Positions 29,771-38,660 of a stretch of DNA of 64,000 nucleotides are shown here, one piece after another. A program made the position numbers and the translations under genes. The notes beneath the pieces were generated by a model. That model had not been told where the DNA came from, made no database searches, and worked only from the letters and a program-made list of their open reading frames with translations. Within the stretch, counting starts at the first letter, position 1; the number at the start of each line of letters is the position of its first letter. The DNA is from Marinobacter sediminicola. GTDB taxonomy: Bacteria > Pseudomonadota > Gammaproteobacteria > Pseudomonadales > Oleiphilaceae. Where the stretch lies: the NCBI RefSeq assembly GCF_031157525.1, contig NZ_JAVIXR010000010.1, forward strand, positions 1 through 64,000, in the 5' to 3' direction.

Positions 29771-29954
29771 CCCCCTCTCCCCAACCCCTCTCCCGCAGGG
29801 GGAGAGGGGCTTTTACTGCACTGCCTGCTAGCGTTGATGCAATCCCCGGGCATCGGCTATATACCTTAGGCTTCCGGTGTGTAGCTCCCCTCTCCCTTCA
29901 AGGGAGAGGGGCCGGGGGAGCGGGTGCATTACTGCGGCGGCCCGCAGGGCCAAC
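29771..29954. repeat. direct repeat copy B: paired REP-like units upstream of DUF559
   Basis: This 184-base repeat parallels copy A. It has REP-like units at 29771-29809 and 29887-29924, with the same spacer and the same tail ending GGGCCAAC. Copy B ends 5 bases before the sbcB stop. Proline/arginine-rich peptides predicted across it are translations of the palindromes, not genes. Confidence 0.9.
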
Positions 29955-29959
29955 ATCCT

Positions 29960-31402
29960 TTAAATATAAGGAATCAAAGATTCCCCATACAAATGCAAAT
30001 CCTCCAACACCTGCTGTTTCTGCGGCGTCAGTTCCGGGTCGCTGGCCAGCCGTTGTAATTCAAGCCCAAATGCCTCAAGCGACAGCCAACCTTTCTTCGG
30101 TGCCATCAAACGCTGGGTTCGAAATTGCTCCCATCGCTCAGCCTCTTCACTGGTGAGTGAATCCGGATAGTTCCGAGCGCGGTAGCGGAAGAGCAATTCC
30201 TGCAACCGTTCATCTTTAAAGTTGAAGCTTTCCTCCACCAACAACGCCGGCGGGGTTTGCAGTACCCGGTTCAACTCACTGCGGTCGGCCGGGGATATAA
30301 AGCCGCCTGCGTAGAGTTGTTCATCCGGGTCTGTCAGGTCGCTTTGATGTGGCTGGTCGAAGGCTTCCGCAACCCGCTGCGCCAACCCTGGGGCTTTTCT
30401 CAGCAAGGCAAGATTCGCTCGAAGGGTGTCTCCGTCCAGTTCGAGTTCTTGCAGGCGTTCCTGGGAAAGCGTGGTAAGCATATTCGCAGGCGCCAAAACC
30501 GGGCATTTGTTCAGTTGCACACCCTTTAAAGGGAAGCGTTTTTGCTCCCCCAATTCTGCTTGGGAAGTAAACACCCGCTCACGTATCTGCTCAGGCGTGG
30601 CGTTGATTAACTCGTTTGGGTCTTCCCGCAGATCGTACACAATCACCAGGTTTTTATTACTGGGGTGATCCGCAACCGGCGCTACCATGGCACAGCAACC
30701 CCGGGTGGCCGGGTATTTGGCGGAGATGTGGAGCACAGGCTTCATGGTTGCCGTATCCAGCATGGCGCGGGCGGAGTGTTTGTCTTTGTTGTTCAGAACA
30801 TAATCAAACAGCTTCGGCTGCTTTTCCCGAATCAATCTGGCTACAGCCAAGGTTGCTTCCACATCCGACATGGCATCGTGGGCGGCTTCGTGGGCTATGC
30901 CGTTGGCGACGGTGAGCTCTTCCAGTTTGAAGCTGGGGCTGCCGTCTTCCTTGCGGGGCCAGTTGATGCCGTCCGGGCGGAGTGCGTAGGTTAGCCGCAC
31001 CATATCGATAATGTCCCAACGGGAATTGCCGTTCTGCCATTCACGGGCATAGGGGTCTTGCAGGTTGCGGTACAGGGTGTGGCGGGTGACTTCATCATCA
31101 AACCGCAGGCTGTTATAGCCCACTACGCAGGTGCCTGGCTGGCTGAAGGCTTCATTTATCTGGCTGATAAACTCCGTTTCCGGGAAGCCTTCTTCCATCG
31201 CCTTTTGAGGCGTAATGCCTGTAATCAGGCAGGCTTGGGGTGATGGCAGGTAGTCGTCGGTGGGTTTGCAGTAAATAACCAACGGGTCTTCAATAATATT
31301 AAGATCCGCATCGGTTCGCACACCGGCAAACTGAGAGGGCCGGTCGTGCACCGGGTCTACACCAAAGGTTTCGTAATCGTGCCAGTAAAAAGAGCGGATC
31401 AA
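29960..31402 (-). CDS. sbcB: exodeoxyribonuclease I SbcB
   Basis: This is a 3'-5' single-strand DNA exonuclease used in recombination and mismatch repair, 480 residues, close to the E. coli enzyme. DEDDh catalytic motifs are visible: FYWHDYETFGVDP at the N-terminus, VVGYNSLRFDDEVTRHTLYRN near residue 97 and HEAAHDAMSDVEAT near 176. The C-terminal helical domain ends in ARNYPDSLTSEEAERWEQF and the typical LHLYGESLIPYI. It is monocistronic; its 3' end abuts repeat B. Confidence 0.97.
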   Translation of the reverse strand: MIRSFYWHDYETFGVDPVHDRPSQFAGVRTDADLNIIEDPLVIYCKPTDDYLPSPQACLITGITPQKAMEEGFPETEFISQINEAFSQPGTCVVGYNSLRFDDEVTRHTLYRNLQDPYAREWQNGNSRWDIIDMVRLTYALRPDGINWPRKEDGSPSFKLEELTVANGIAHEAAHDAMSDVEATLAVARLIREKQPKLFDYVLNNKDKHSARAMLDTATMKPVLHISAKYPATRGCCAMVAPVADHPSNKNLVIVYDLREDPNELINATPEQIRERVFTSQAELGEQKRFPLKGVQLNKCPVLAPANMLTTLSQERLQELELDGDTLRANLALLRKAPGLAQRVAEAFDQPHQSDLTDPDEQLYAGGFISPADRSELNRVLQTPPALLVEESFNFKDERLQELLFRYRARNYPDSLTSEEAERWEQFRTQRLMAPKKGWLSLEAFGLELQRLASDPELTPQKQQVLEDLHLYGESLIPYI

Positions 31403-31450
31403 GGGAAGACTCCTGCCTTGTGAATCATTAAGGTCAGGAGTCTAACAAAA

Positions 31451-32350
31451 TCAAAACAGGTTAGTCCCCATGTCTACCTGATGAGTGCGCAAGCGGTCAA
31501 CGCCCGGCCCGGTAAGCTTTTGCAAATCGATGGTCATATTGGTAGGCAGGTTGATGAACACACCTTTGCCAACACTAATCGTGTTCGCACCATCAAGGCT
31601 TTGCCATTCCATGTTGTCATCCCGCTGAAAACCGATGAAAAAGCCATCGGTAAACCCAACTGTGCCGTCAGTCGCACCTGTATCTTCACCAACAATTATG
31701 GATCGCAGATTGGTTAACGGCGCGCAGTTGGCCAAGGCGCCATCAACATTACAGCCCGCTACCTGGCCCGGGCTGTTGGGTGCAAGGCCTATATGGGTGG
31801 CGCGATTGTTCGTTGCCGCACCACCTACGCCGCCAAACAACATTGCATCGTACACTTGGCCGGAATCGCTAATTTTCATACCTATATCACCACTAAAGCT
31901 GGTGGTATGGGATGAAACCGATCCGCGAGCTTGTTCAAAACCCATGCGAAAGCCAGCCAGGCCAGCGCCATCTTCGGCTAATTCTATATAAGGTTTTTGG
32001 GCCTCGAAGGGAATAGCATCACCTTCGTTGTAGGTAACGCCGTTAAATTGCTCGCCATCGGCACGGGCGATATGGCCCAAAGCTACATGCTGTGCAGAAA
32101 AATCCGTACCGCCGTTAATCTCCCCAATCTGCACGTCATCAATATTCACCCGCGTTTCCACATCCATATTCAGGCTCATGCGGGTATATTCATGGCTTGT
32201 GCCAGTTATATTCTCAACCTTCATAAACGCCTGCCCTGTTATATCGCCCATCGCGGATTCAGAAATGGGGTCCAGTTCAGCTTGGGCAACAGGCACAATA
32301 CCTAGGCTTAAACTAAGGAGGGCGGCGCATCCATACGCGTGATAATCCAT
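31451..32350 (-). CDS. secreted DUF6160-type protein
   Basis: This is a predicted exported protein of about 299 residues from the ATG at 32350. A start at 32434 would add 28 residues ahead of the signal peptide. The signal sequence (AALLSLSLGIVPVAQA) is followed by the short motif SESAMGDITGQA, seen at the N-terminus of many secreted gammaproteobacterial proteins of this type. The remainder is beta-rich with repeated Gly/Asp/Asn segments and an internal cysteine pair. No function is established. Its gene is divergent from the REC-CheC operon. Confidence 0.7.
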   Translation of the reverse strand: MDYHAYGCAALLSLSLGIVPVAQAELDPISESAMGDITGQAFMKVENITGTSHEYTRMSLNMDVETRVNIDDVQIGEINGGTDFSAQHVALGHIARADGEQFNGVTYNEGDAIPFEAQKPYIELAEDGAGLAGFRMGFEQARGSVSSHTTSFSGDIGMKISDSGQVYDAMLFGGVGGAATNNRATHIGLAPNSPGQVAGCNVDGALANCAPLTNLRSIIVGEDTGATDGTVGFTDGFFIGFQRDDNMEWQSLDGANTISVGKGVFINLPTNMTIDLQKLTGPGVDRLRTHQVDMGTNLF

Positions 32351-32626
32351 AAAAATGCCTCTCTTAATCTGGTTGTTCGCTGTCAGTCTTGATTTTTCAG
32401 TTGCAAGCAGACAGCCTATACTTGCACTCTGCATCTTTATTAAGTTGCCGAAATGCCACTATATCGGAGGCCCCAAGGCCAATGAGGTGTGCTCAGTCAC
32501 AAACCTGAATAACAATTCATTACATTTCATCAATTTGCAGCAGGCAGAAGGTGTCGTTTTCGTGTACATACCCTGGCGTAATGCTATGATCAGCGAACAG
32601 CCATTCAATAGCCCCCGGGCACAATC

Positions 32627-33658
32627 ATGACTACCCGCATTCTTATCTGCGATGATTCTGCACTCGCCAGAAAACAGATGGCCCGCGCCCTCCCAGCCGG
32701 GCTAGCCGACACCATCCTTTTTGCCAATAACGGCCTGGAAGCGCTAGATAAACTACGCGCTGGGGAAGCCGACCTTATGTTTCTCGATCTGAACATGCCG
32801 GAGATGGATGGCTACCAGGTTCTGGAGCATGCTCTGGCCGAAGACCTCCCCATCATGACCATCGTAGTGTCTGGCGACATCCAGCCCGAAGCGCGGGAGC
32901 GGGTACGCAAGCTTGGTGCGATCGATTTCATAAAGAAGCCCACAGATATGGGGGTTGTCCTTAGCCTGCTTGCCGAATACGGCTTTTACCGCCCTGGGGA
33001 GCTTGAAAGCACTGCACTGAGCGATGGCGCACTCAGCCCCGACGATGCTTCCCACACCCCGGAAATTTCAGTCTCGCTCAGCGATTACCTGCAGGAAATC
33101 GCCAACGTCGCCATGGGGCGCTCGTCGGACTTACTCGCCCGGCTGTTGCGAGTGTTTGTGAAACAACCCATTCCCAAAGTGGCCTTTATTGCCAACTCCG
33201 AACTCCACATGGCCATTTCTGCGGCCCACGACAGCGACACCTATTCCGCGGTATGCCAAGGTTTCACCGGGGCGGGGATTGCGGGCGAGGCTTTGCTGCT
33301 ATTTGCGGATGCCAGCTTTCGGGAAATGGCTGAACTGCTTCACTACGAAAACTTTGAGGGTGCATCCGTAAACGTGGAAGTGCTGATGGATATGTCGAGC
33401 ATTCTGTTCGGCGCTTTTCTCAAAGGCATGGGCGACCAACTGGATCTCGAACTCGGCCTTAGCCACCCCAGCGTGCTCGGCCAACACCGGCAAATCACAG
33501 ATTTGCTTGAACACCAGAACTCCCGGGAGGAGCAGCTCCTGTGCATCGAGATCAGCTACACCCTGGAAGACAGAAATATTCAGTGCGACATGCTGGTGCT
33601 GCTCACGGAAGACTCAGTGCCCTTCCTTGAGCAACGCCTCCAATACCTGACGGACTAA
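32627..33658 (+). CDS. response regulator with CheC-like output domain
   Basis: This protein has 343 residues. The receiver domain (about 4-120) has DDSALARKQM, the phospho-acceptor Asp in FLDLNMPEMDGYQVL and the conserved Lys in IKKPTD. From about residue 150 the sequence resembles the CheC/CheX chemotaxis phosphatase fold (DYLQEIANVAMGRSSDLLAR and VNVEVLMDMSSILFGAFLKG). Such proteins may dephosphorylate partner receivers. It lies 3 bases before a PAS-GGDEF gene, so chemosensory-type phosphorylation is probably linked to c-di-GMP production. Confidence 0.85.
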   Translation: MTTRILICDDSALARKQMARALPAGLADTILFANNGLEALDKLRAGEADLMFLDLNMPEMDGYQVLEHALAEDLPIMTIVVSGDIQPEARERVRKLGAIDFIKKPTDMGVVLSLLAEYGFYRPGELESTALSDGALSPDDASHTPEISVSLSDYLQEIANVAMGRSSDLLARLLRVFVKQPIPKVAFIANSELHMAISAAHDSDTYSAVCQGFTGAGIAGEALLLFADASFREMAELLHYENFEGASVNVEVLMDMSSILFGAFLKGMGDQLDLELGLSHPSVLGQHRQITDLLEHQNSREEQLLCIEISYTLEDRNIQCDMLVLLTEDSVPFLEQRLQYLTD

Positions 33659-33661
33659 ACC

Positions 33662-34636
33662 ATGGCCATAAACGAACTTGAAGCCCAATCCTTCCACTGG
33701 CTGGTGGATATGCTCGAATCCGTTGAGGTTGGCCTGGTGGTGCTGGATTTGGACTTCCGGGTGCAAGCCTGGAACGGTTTCATGGAAAACCACAGTGGTA
33801 TTACCGCCAGTAAAACCCGTAACCAGGTGATTTTTGAGCTGTTCCCCAACATTCCGGAAGCCTGGCTGAGGCGCAAAGTGGATGCCGTCACATTGCTTAA
33901 TACGCGAGCGTTCACGTCTTGGGAGCAACGGCCCTACCTGTTCCAGTTCCGCAATACGCGCCCCATTACTGGAACGGATGACTATATGTTCCAGAACCTC
34001 ACCATCAGCCCGCTCTCAGGCAGTACCGGGCAGGTGGAGAAAATATGCATTATGGTGTACGACGTAACCGATATAGCCACCGCCAAACGGGCTCTGGAAC
34101 AAGCCAATGAACTGCTCGCAAAACTCAGCATGACCGACCGCCTGACCGGCCTGTTGAACCGGGGAACCTGGGAGAACCTGGTAGATGCAGAGTTTGAACG
34201 CTTCCGCCGCTATGGCCACACAACCAGCCTTGTGATGTTTGATATCGACTTCTTTAAAAAAGTAAACGATGCCCATGGCCACTTGGCCGGAGATGAAGTA
34301 ATCAAACACACCGCAACAACGGCTAAAGACAGCTTGCGATCATCCGACAGCATTGGCCGCTATGGTGGCGAAGAATTCGGAATTATATTACCGGAAACCG
34401 ATGCCGAAGGGGCCCGTGTTATATGTGAGCGAATACGGGATAGCATCGAAAAAAGCATTGTGCAAACCAGTGTAGCCCCCATTCGATACACAGTAAGCGT
34501 GGGGATTTCACAATTAAGTGGCAAGCCTGAAAACCATATGTCCTGGATGCAGCAGGCCGATGAAGCTCTATATGCAGCAAAGAAGGCGGGCAGGAACCGC
34601 GTTATTGTTCACCAAAGCCCTGACTTGCCCGATTAG
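33662..34636 (+). CDS. PAS-GGDEF diguanylate cyclase
   Basis: This protein has 324 residues, with an N-terminal PAS domain (about 10-140) and a C-terminal GGDEF domain (about 155-318). The active-site signature is intact (YGGEEFGII), as is the DRLTGLLNRGTWE start of the domain and FDIDFFKKVNDAHGH for metal binding. It should make c-di-GMP from GTP in the cytoplasm, with no membrane segment. It is co-transcribed with the REC-CheC gene and followed by a terminator. Confidence 0.93.
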   Translation: MAINELEAQSFHWLVDMLESVEVGLVVLDLDFRVQAWNGFMENHSGITASKTRNQVIFELFPNIPEAWLRRKVDAVTLLNTRAFTSWEQRPYLFQFRNTRPITGTDDYMFQNLTISPLSGSTGQVEKICIMVYDVTDIATAKRALEQANELLAKLSMTDRLTGLLNRGTWENLVDAEFERFRRYGHTTSLVMFDIDFFKKVNDAHGHLAGDEVIKHTATTAKDSLRSSDSIGRYGGEEFGIILPETDAEGARVICERIRDSIEKSIVQTSVAPIRYTVSVGISQLSGKPENHMSWMQQADEALYAAKKAGRNRVIVHQSPDLPD

Positions 34637-34663
34637 AACAAACCGTAAAACAAACATTGGTAC

Positions 34664-34703
34664 AAAAAAAGGGCCGGATGAATAGATCATCCGGCCCTTT
34701 TTG
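34664..34703. terminator. bidirectional terminator between the GGDEF gene and mvaT
   Basis: AAAGGGCCGGATGA and TCATCCGGCCCTTT form a long GC-rich stem with A and T runs on either side. It lies between two convergent genes and can serve both. Confidence 0.9.
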
Positions 34704-34718
34704 CACATCTCTGGCTAA

Positions 34719-35087
34719 TCAGTCTTGCTGCCAGCTCTGTACCGTTTCTTTGCCGTGGGCTTTGCGCCACTCGTTCAGCGTTTTGTGATTGCCACCGCGA
34801 GTCTTTACCACTTCACCCGTGTGCGGGTTGGTATAGGTTTTCATGGGGCGCTTGGCGCGAGTGCCAGTGGTGCCTTGTGCTTTTTCTGTCGCGATAGAAG
34901 GATCGATGGCGGCCAATATACGAAGCACGTGCTTCGGCGACTTGTCATACTCTTCCATCAATTCCCGAATGCTGCTTTCAAAGGCCAGTTCGCGCTTCAG
35001 GGACTGATCCTGTTCCAGCTGGTTAATCTCGTTTGCGAGCTGTTCCATTAGCTGCTTTTTCTGGTAATAATCGTTAATCTTTGCCAT
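34719..35087 (-). CDS. mvaT: MvaT/H-NS family nucleoid-associated protein
   Basis: This 122-residue protein has an N-terminal coiled coil (NDYYQKKQLMEQLANEINQLEQ) for dimerisation and a C-terminal DNA-binding domain. The C-terminal block YTNPHTGEVVKTRGGNHKTL is nearly the MvaT/MvaU signature of Pseudomonas. These proteins silence AT-rich, transferred DNA, such as the polysaccharide genes nearby. The upstream gap (35088-35259) is very AT-rich, which would allow autoregulation. I am confident in the family but not in whether it is the MvaT or MvaU ortholog. Confidence 0.9.
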   Translation of the reverse strand: MAKINDYYQKKQLMEQLANEINQLEQDQSLKRELAFESSIRELMEEYDKSPKHVLRILAAIDPSIATEKAQGTTGTRAKRPMKTYTNPHTGEVVKTRGGNHKTLNEWRKAHGKETVQSWQQD

Positions 35088-35259
35088 GGAAATAAAACCT
35101 TATAGTTTCTGTGGACTCTCGAAATCACACCTCGCTAAAGCAAACACAATGCGAGCGGCTTGCCAAAAGACACAAGAATAATAATTCATAAGGTTATATA
35201 TGGCAAAGACTAATCATTTAAAAGCTTTTAATTATTCATAATACAGGTTTAATTCGCAA

Positions 35260-36666
35260 TTAATCCGGTATCAAAATACCTGAATAACCCAAGCTCTCAA
35301 GGTGCTGTTTGAATGCCTGCTTAGCAGAAGCATCTCCGTGCACAATTCGAATCTCGGCCGGCTTTTCGGGAATGCCGTTAATAAAGCGAATTAAATCCGA
35401 TTGGCCAGCGTGTGCAGAGTAGCCGCCCACTTGATGCACACTTGCCCGTATATCAAATCGCTCCCCATCGAACTCTACCCACCCACCACGGAGCCCATAA
35501 GCAAGAATATCCCGCCCCGGCGTACCCGCTGCCTGATAGCCCACAAACAACACATCGTTTCTGGCTTCCCCAAGCATGGCTTTGAGATAATTAACCACCC
35601 TGCCCCCGGCACACATGCCGGAACCGGCCAGCACCACACAGGGGCGATGGGAACGGGCCAGGTAATCCACCGCGTTCAGATGATTCTCATGGGAGTTAAT
35701 CACCGTTAATTGCTCAAAAGAGAGCGGATGCCGCCCCTGCCGAACCAAATCAGCCGCCTCCCCATTCCAGAAGGGCTTTAACTGGCGGTAGATACTTGTG
35801 AACTCTGCCGCCAATGGCGAATCCACCACAATCTCCAAATCATCCCAGGCCAAGCCATCGGTTACACAGTCGTTTCCAAATTCGTGAATCAGGCCTTCAA
35901 TCTCGTACAGCAATTCTTGGGTGCGGCCAATACTGAACGCCGGAATCAATACCGTGCCGCCATCTGCCAGCGCCCGCTCCAGAATAGCTTTCAAGCGATA
36001 TCGTCGGGATTCGCGACTCTCGTGATCCTTATCACCGTAGGTGCTTTCAATCACCAAACGATCAGCGCGTTCCGGCGAGGCAGGCTCCTGCAGCAAAGGC
36101 GCATGGGGCGCACCCAAGTCGCCACTGAACACTATCCGCTCATGCTTGTCACCAGACACTGCATCGCATTCAACATAAGCCGAGCCCAGAATATGCCCCG
36201 CACGTTGCAACCTTATCGATAACGACCTCCCCGGTTCTGCAAACACTTCATGCCATTGCCCATAGGGCACAGGCACCAACCGGGAACGAATCAAACTGAG
36301 CACTCGCTCAATTAGCTGCTTGTCTCGGGTGAAACCAATCTTTAACGCATCTTCCAGAATTTCCGGAAGCATGATGGCCGACGGCTCGGAACAAATAATC
36401 GGCCCCTCAAACCCCGCCACCAGTAAATACGGAATGCGGCCTACGTGGTCTATGTGCACATGGGTGACAACCAACGCGCGGATGTGATCAATGGGGAAAT
36501 CAACGGAGAGATTGGAGGCTGAAGCGCCGTCGCCCTTCTCAGCACCCTGAAACAGGCCGCAGTCGATCAAAATACCGGCGGGAGGGGGTTGTTCAGAGTG
36601 CAGTGTAAGTTCGTGGCAGGAGCCAGTGACGCCAGAGGTGGCGCCGTGGTGGGATATTTTAATCAT
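35260..36666 (-). CDS. metallo-beta-lactamase/beta-CASP RNA-processing hydrolase
   Basis: This protein has about 468 residues. The zinc-binding HxHxDH motif is present (VTHVHIDHVGRIPYL, near residue 70), with further ligands in AGHILGSAYV and FSGDLG. A beta-CASP region is marked by IPAFSIGRTQELLYEI, and the C-terminal GGYSAHAGQSDLIRF supplies the last histidine. Such proteins are RNA exo- or endonucleases of the CPSF/YSH1-like class. The ATG at 36666 is preferred over a TTG two codons upstream. It follows the AT-rich mvaT upstream region and precedes the polysaccharide locus only by position. Confidence 0.88.
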   Translation of the reverse strand: MIKISHHGATSGVTGSCHELTLHSEQPPPAGILIDCGLFQGAEKGDGASASNLSVDFPIDHIRALVVTHVHIDHVGRIPYLLVAGFEGPIICSEPSAIMLPEILEDALKIGFTRDKQLIERVLSLIRSRLVPVPYGQWHEVFAEPGRSLSIRLQRAGHILGSAYVECDAVSGDKHERIVFSGDLGAPHAPLLQEPASPERADRLVIESTYGDKDHESRESRRYRLKAILERALADGGTVLIPAFSIGRTQELLYEIEGLIHEFGNDCVTDGLAWDDLEIVVDSPLAAEFTSIYRQLKPFWNGEAADLVRQGRHPLSFEQLTVINSHENHLNAVDYLARSHRPCVVLAGSGMCAGGRVVNYLKAMLGEARNDVLFVGYQAAGTPGRDILAYGLRGGWVEFDGERFDIRASVHQVGGYSAHAGQSDLIRFINGIPEKPAEIRIVHGDASAKQAFKQHLESLGYSGILIPD

Positions 36667-36700
36667 GGTCAACAGTCCTTGTTGTATCTCCCCTCCCTAA

Positions 36701-38641
36701 TTAAACCGGGAGGCGGTGAATCTTTCTTTCGGTATCCTCATCAAACTTTGCATGCTCGCTGCCATTACACCAAACCAGGTCCGCTACATCCCCATTAGGC
36801 GTATAACCCGTGGGCGCATTCTTGAGCGTCTCAACTATCAAGCAGCAATCGAAATCCTGGCTGGCACGGGCCAACTGTTTGAGTACCCCATCCAGCTCCT
36901 CCCAGAGCATAGACACCTCACGGGCCATCATAATGCGCGGGTGGGAGGTGCCCTGAGGGTCGTCGCCAATAAGGAGTTCCTCGAACAGCTTTTCACCAGG
37001 CCGCAGCCCCGTAAACACAACCTCAATATCACCCTCAGGCTGCTCCGGCGTTTTCTCCACCAGCCCCATCAGGTTAATCATCTTGCGAGCCAAGTCGGCA
37101 ATCTTCACCGGCTCGCCCATATCCAGAACAAACACCTCACCGCCACGGCCCATACTGCCCGCCTGTAGCACCAACTGGCTGGCCTCCGGGATGGTCATGA
37201 AATAGCGGATAATATCCTTGTGGGTAACCGTAATCGGCCCGCCGTCGCGAATCTGGTCGCGGAACAGGGGCACCACAGAGCCAGATGACCCCAACACATT
37301 GCCAAACCGAACCATGGAGAAAATCGTTTTGCTCTGGCGCTGCGCCAAACCTTGCAACACCAACTCCGCCATGCGCTTGCTTGCGCCCATTACATTCGTC
37401 GGGCGAACGGCCTTGTCGGTGGAAATCAGAACAAACCGCTCAACCCCTGCAGTAATGGCGGCTTCTGCAGCGTGCAATGTGCCGAACACGTTGTTCTGCA
37501 CACCTTCAATCACATTATGCTCAACCAAGGGCACATGCTTGTAGGCGGCTGCGTGGTAAACGGTTTGAATACCAAAACTGCGCATCACCGTTTCACAACG
37601 GCGGCGGTGGACGACACTGCCCAACAGAGGATGAATCTCCACATTCAACCCATCAATCCGGTTGATGGCCTGCAGTTCCCGCTCAATGGCGTATAAGGAG
37701 AACTCGGATTGCTCGAACAACACCAGAACCCGGGGCCGATGATGAATAATCTGACGGCACAGCTCGGAACCAATGGAACCGCCAGCCCCGGTTACCATCA
37801 CCGCTTTACCATACAAACTTGCTGCCACCTGGGCATTGTCCGGGCGCACGGGGTCTCGGCCTAGCAGGTCTTCGAGTTCAAGATCGCGGATATCGTTAAT
37901 TCGAGCCTGGCCGGCTACCAGCTCACTCATGGAGGGCACGGTTTGAACCGGAAGCTTCAACGTCTCCAGCTGATTAAGGAGCTTGCGGCGGTCAATTTTC
38001 TCATCCGCATCCAGTGCCAGTAGCAGACGTTTTACGCCATGCCCTCGCACCGCCTGTTCCAGATGGCTTAGAGCAAACACGGGTAATCCTGCAATCAGAG
38101 CCTTGTGATTGGCTGGTATCAAGCCTATGAACGCCACCGGGTGATACTCGGTGCCCTGTTGGAGTGCTTTAGCAAGCTGAGCGCCGGTTTCCCCTGCGCC
38201 CACAATGGCTACACACTCCTTGCCACGGTTGGTGGTGTGATGCACCAGCATGCGCACACTCATGCGGCTGCCACCTACAAAGATAAAGGCCAGGGCCGCG
38301 TAAATCACGGGAACGGAGCGAGGGATCGGAACTTGCAGGCTGTAACCAAGGATAATCAACAAAAGCGCCGAAATCCCGACACCGGTAATGATGGTGAGGA
38401 AAGCTCGATCACTCATATAACGGACAACGGCGCGGTACAGGCCGAGGCGAACGAATACGCCCAAGGTAAAGACCACCGTAAGCGCAGTGATCAGAAGCTG
38501 CCCCTTGGTGGGCAACCAAAGCGTCTCTTCCAGCCGCAATGCAAAGGATGCCCAAAGGGCAAACGAGAGCGCCAAGGTATCTACCGAAAGGGAAACAAGA
38601 CGCTTTTGTAAACGGGGCAATCCCAGGAACTGCGTAAACAT
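36701..38641 (-). CDS. WbpM/CapD-type nucleotide-sugar 4,6-dehydratase
   Basis: This is a membrane-anchored UDP-GlcNAc C6 dehydratase-like enzyme of 646 residues. Four N-terminal helices (about 18-120) precede a CoA-binding-like region and then an extended SDR domain from about 290: VTGAGGSIGSELCRQI and the active site in STDKAVRPTNVMGASKRMAE. In the WbpM branch a Met replaces the usual catalytic Tyr, as here. It yields UDP-4-keto-6-deoxy sugars, which the nearby epimerase/reductase could turn into UDP-QuiNAc. It is the last gene of the long minus-strand locus. Confidence 0.92.
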   Translation of the reverse strand: MFTQFLGLPRLQKRLVSLSVDTLALSFALWASFALRLEETLWLPTKGQLLITALTVVFTLGVFVRLGLYRAVVRYMSDRAFLTIITGVGISALLLIILGYSLQVPIPRSVPVIYAALAFIFVGGSRMSVRMLVHHTTNRGKECVAIVGAGETGAQLAKALQQGTEYHPVAFIGLIPANHKALIAGLPVFALSHLEQAVRGHGVKRLLLALDADEKIDRRKLLNQLETLKLPVQTVPSMSELVAGQARINDIRDLELEDLLGRDPVRPDNAQVAASLYGKAVMVTGAGGSIGSELCRQIIHHRPRVLVLFEQSEFSLYAIERELQAINRIDGLNVEIHPLLGSVVHRRRCETVMRSFGIQTVYHAAAYKHVPLVEHNVIEGVQNNVFGTLHAAEAAITAGVERFVLISTDKAVRPTNVMGASKRMAELVLQGLAQRQSKTIFSMVRFGNVLGSSGSVVPLFRDQIRDGGPITVTHKDIIRYFMTIPEASQLVLQAGSMGRGGEVFVLDMGEPVKIADLARKMINLMGLVEKTPEQPEGDIEVVFTGLRPGEKLFEELLIGDDPQGTSHPRIMMAREVSMLWEELDGVLKQLARASQDFDCCLIVETLKNAPTGYTPNGDVADLVWCNGSEHAKFDEDTERKIHRLPV

Positions 38642-38660
38642 ATTAGGTGTAATCCCTCAT

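Larger units (their letters stand above)
29191..29954. mobile_element. candidate DUF559-REP unit
   Basis: The unit consists of repeat A, the DUF559 gene and repeat B, with only 8 and 32 bases between the gene and the repeats. Both repeats have the same orientation and the same inner arrangement of two inverted REP-like hairpins. No transposase, terminal inverted repeat of the usual kind or target duplication was recognised beyond the repeats themselves. Treating it as mobile is an inference. Confidence 0.45.

Noticed and set aside
29191..29954. CRISPR array
   Set aside because: There are only two long repeat copies, separated by a gene; palindromes are REP-like and no spacer pattern exists.
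29566..30156. Short Pro/Arg-rich peptides across the REP repeats
   Set aside because: They are translations of the palindromes in several frames, with no ribosome binding site.
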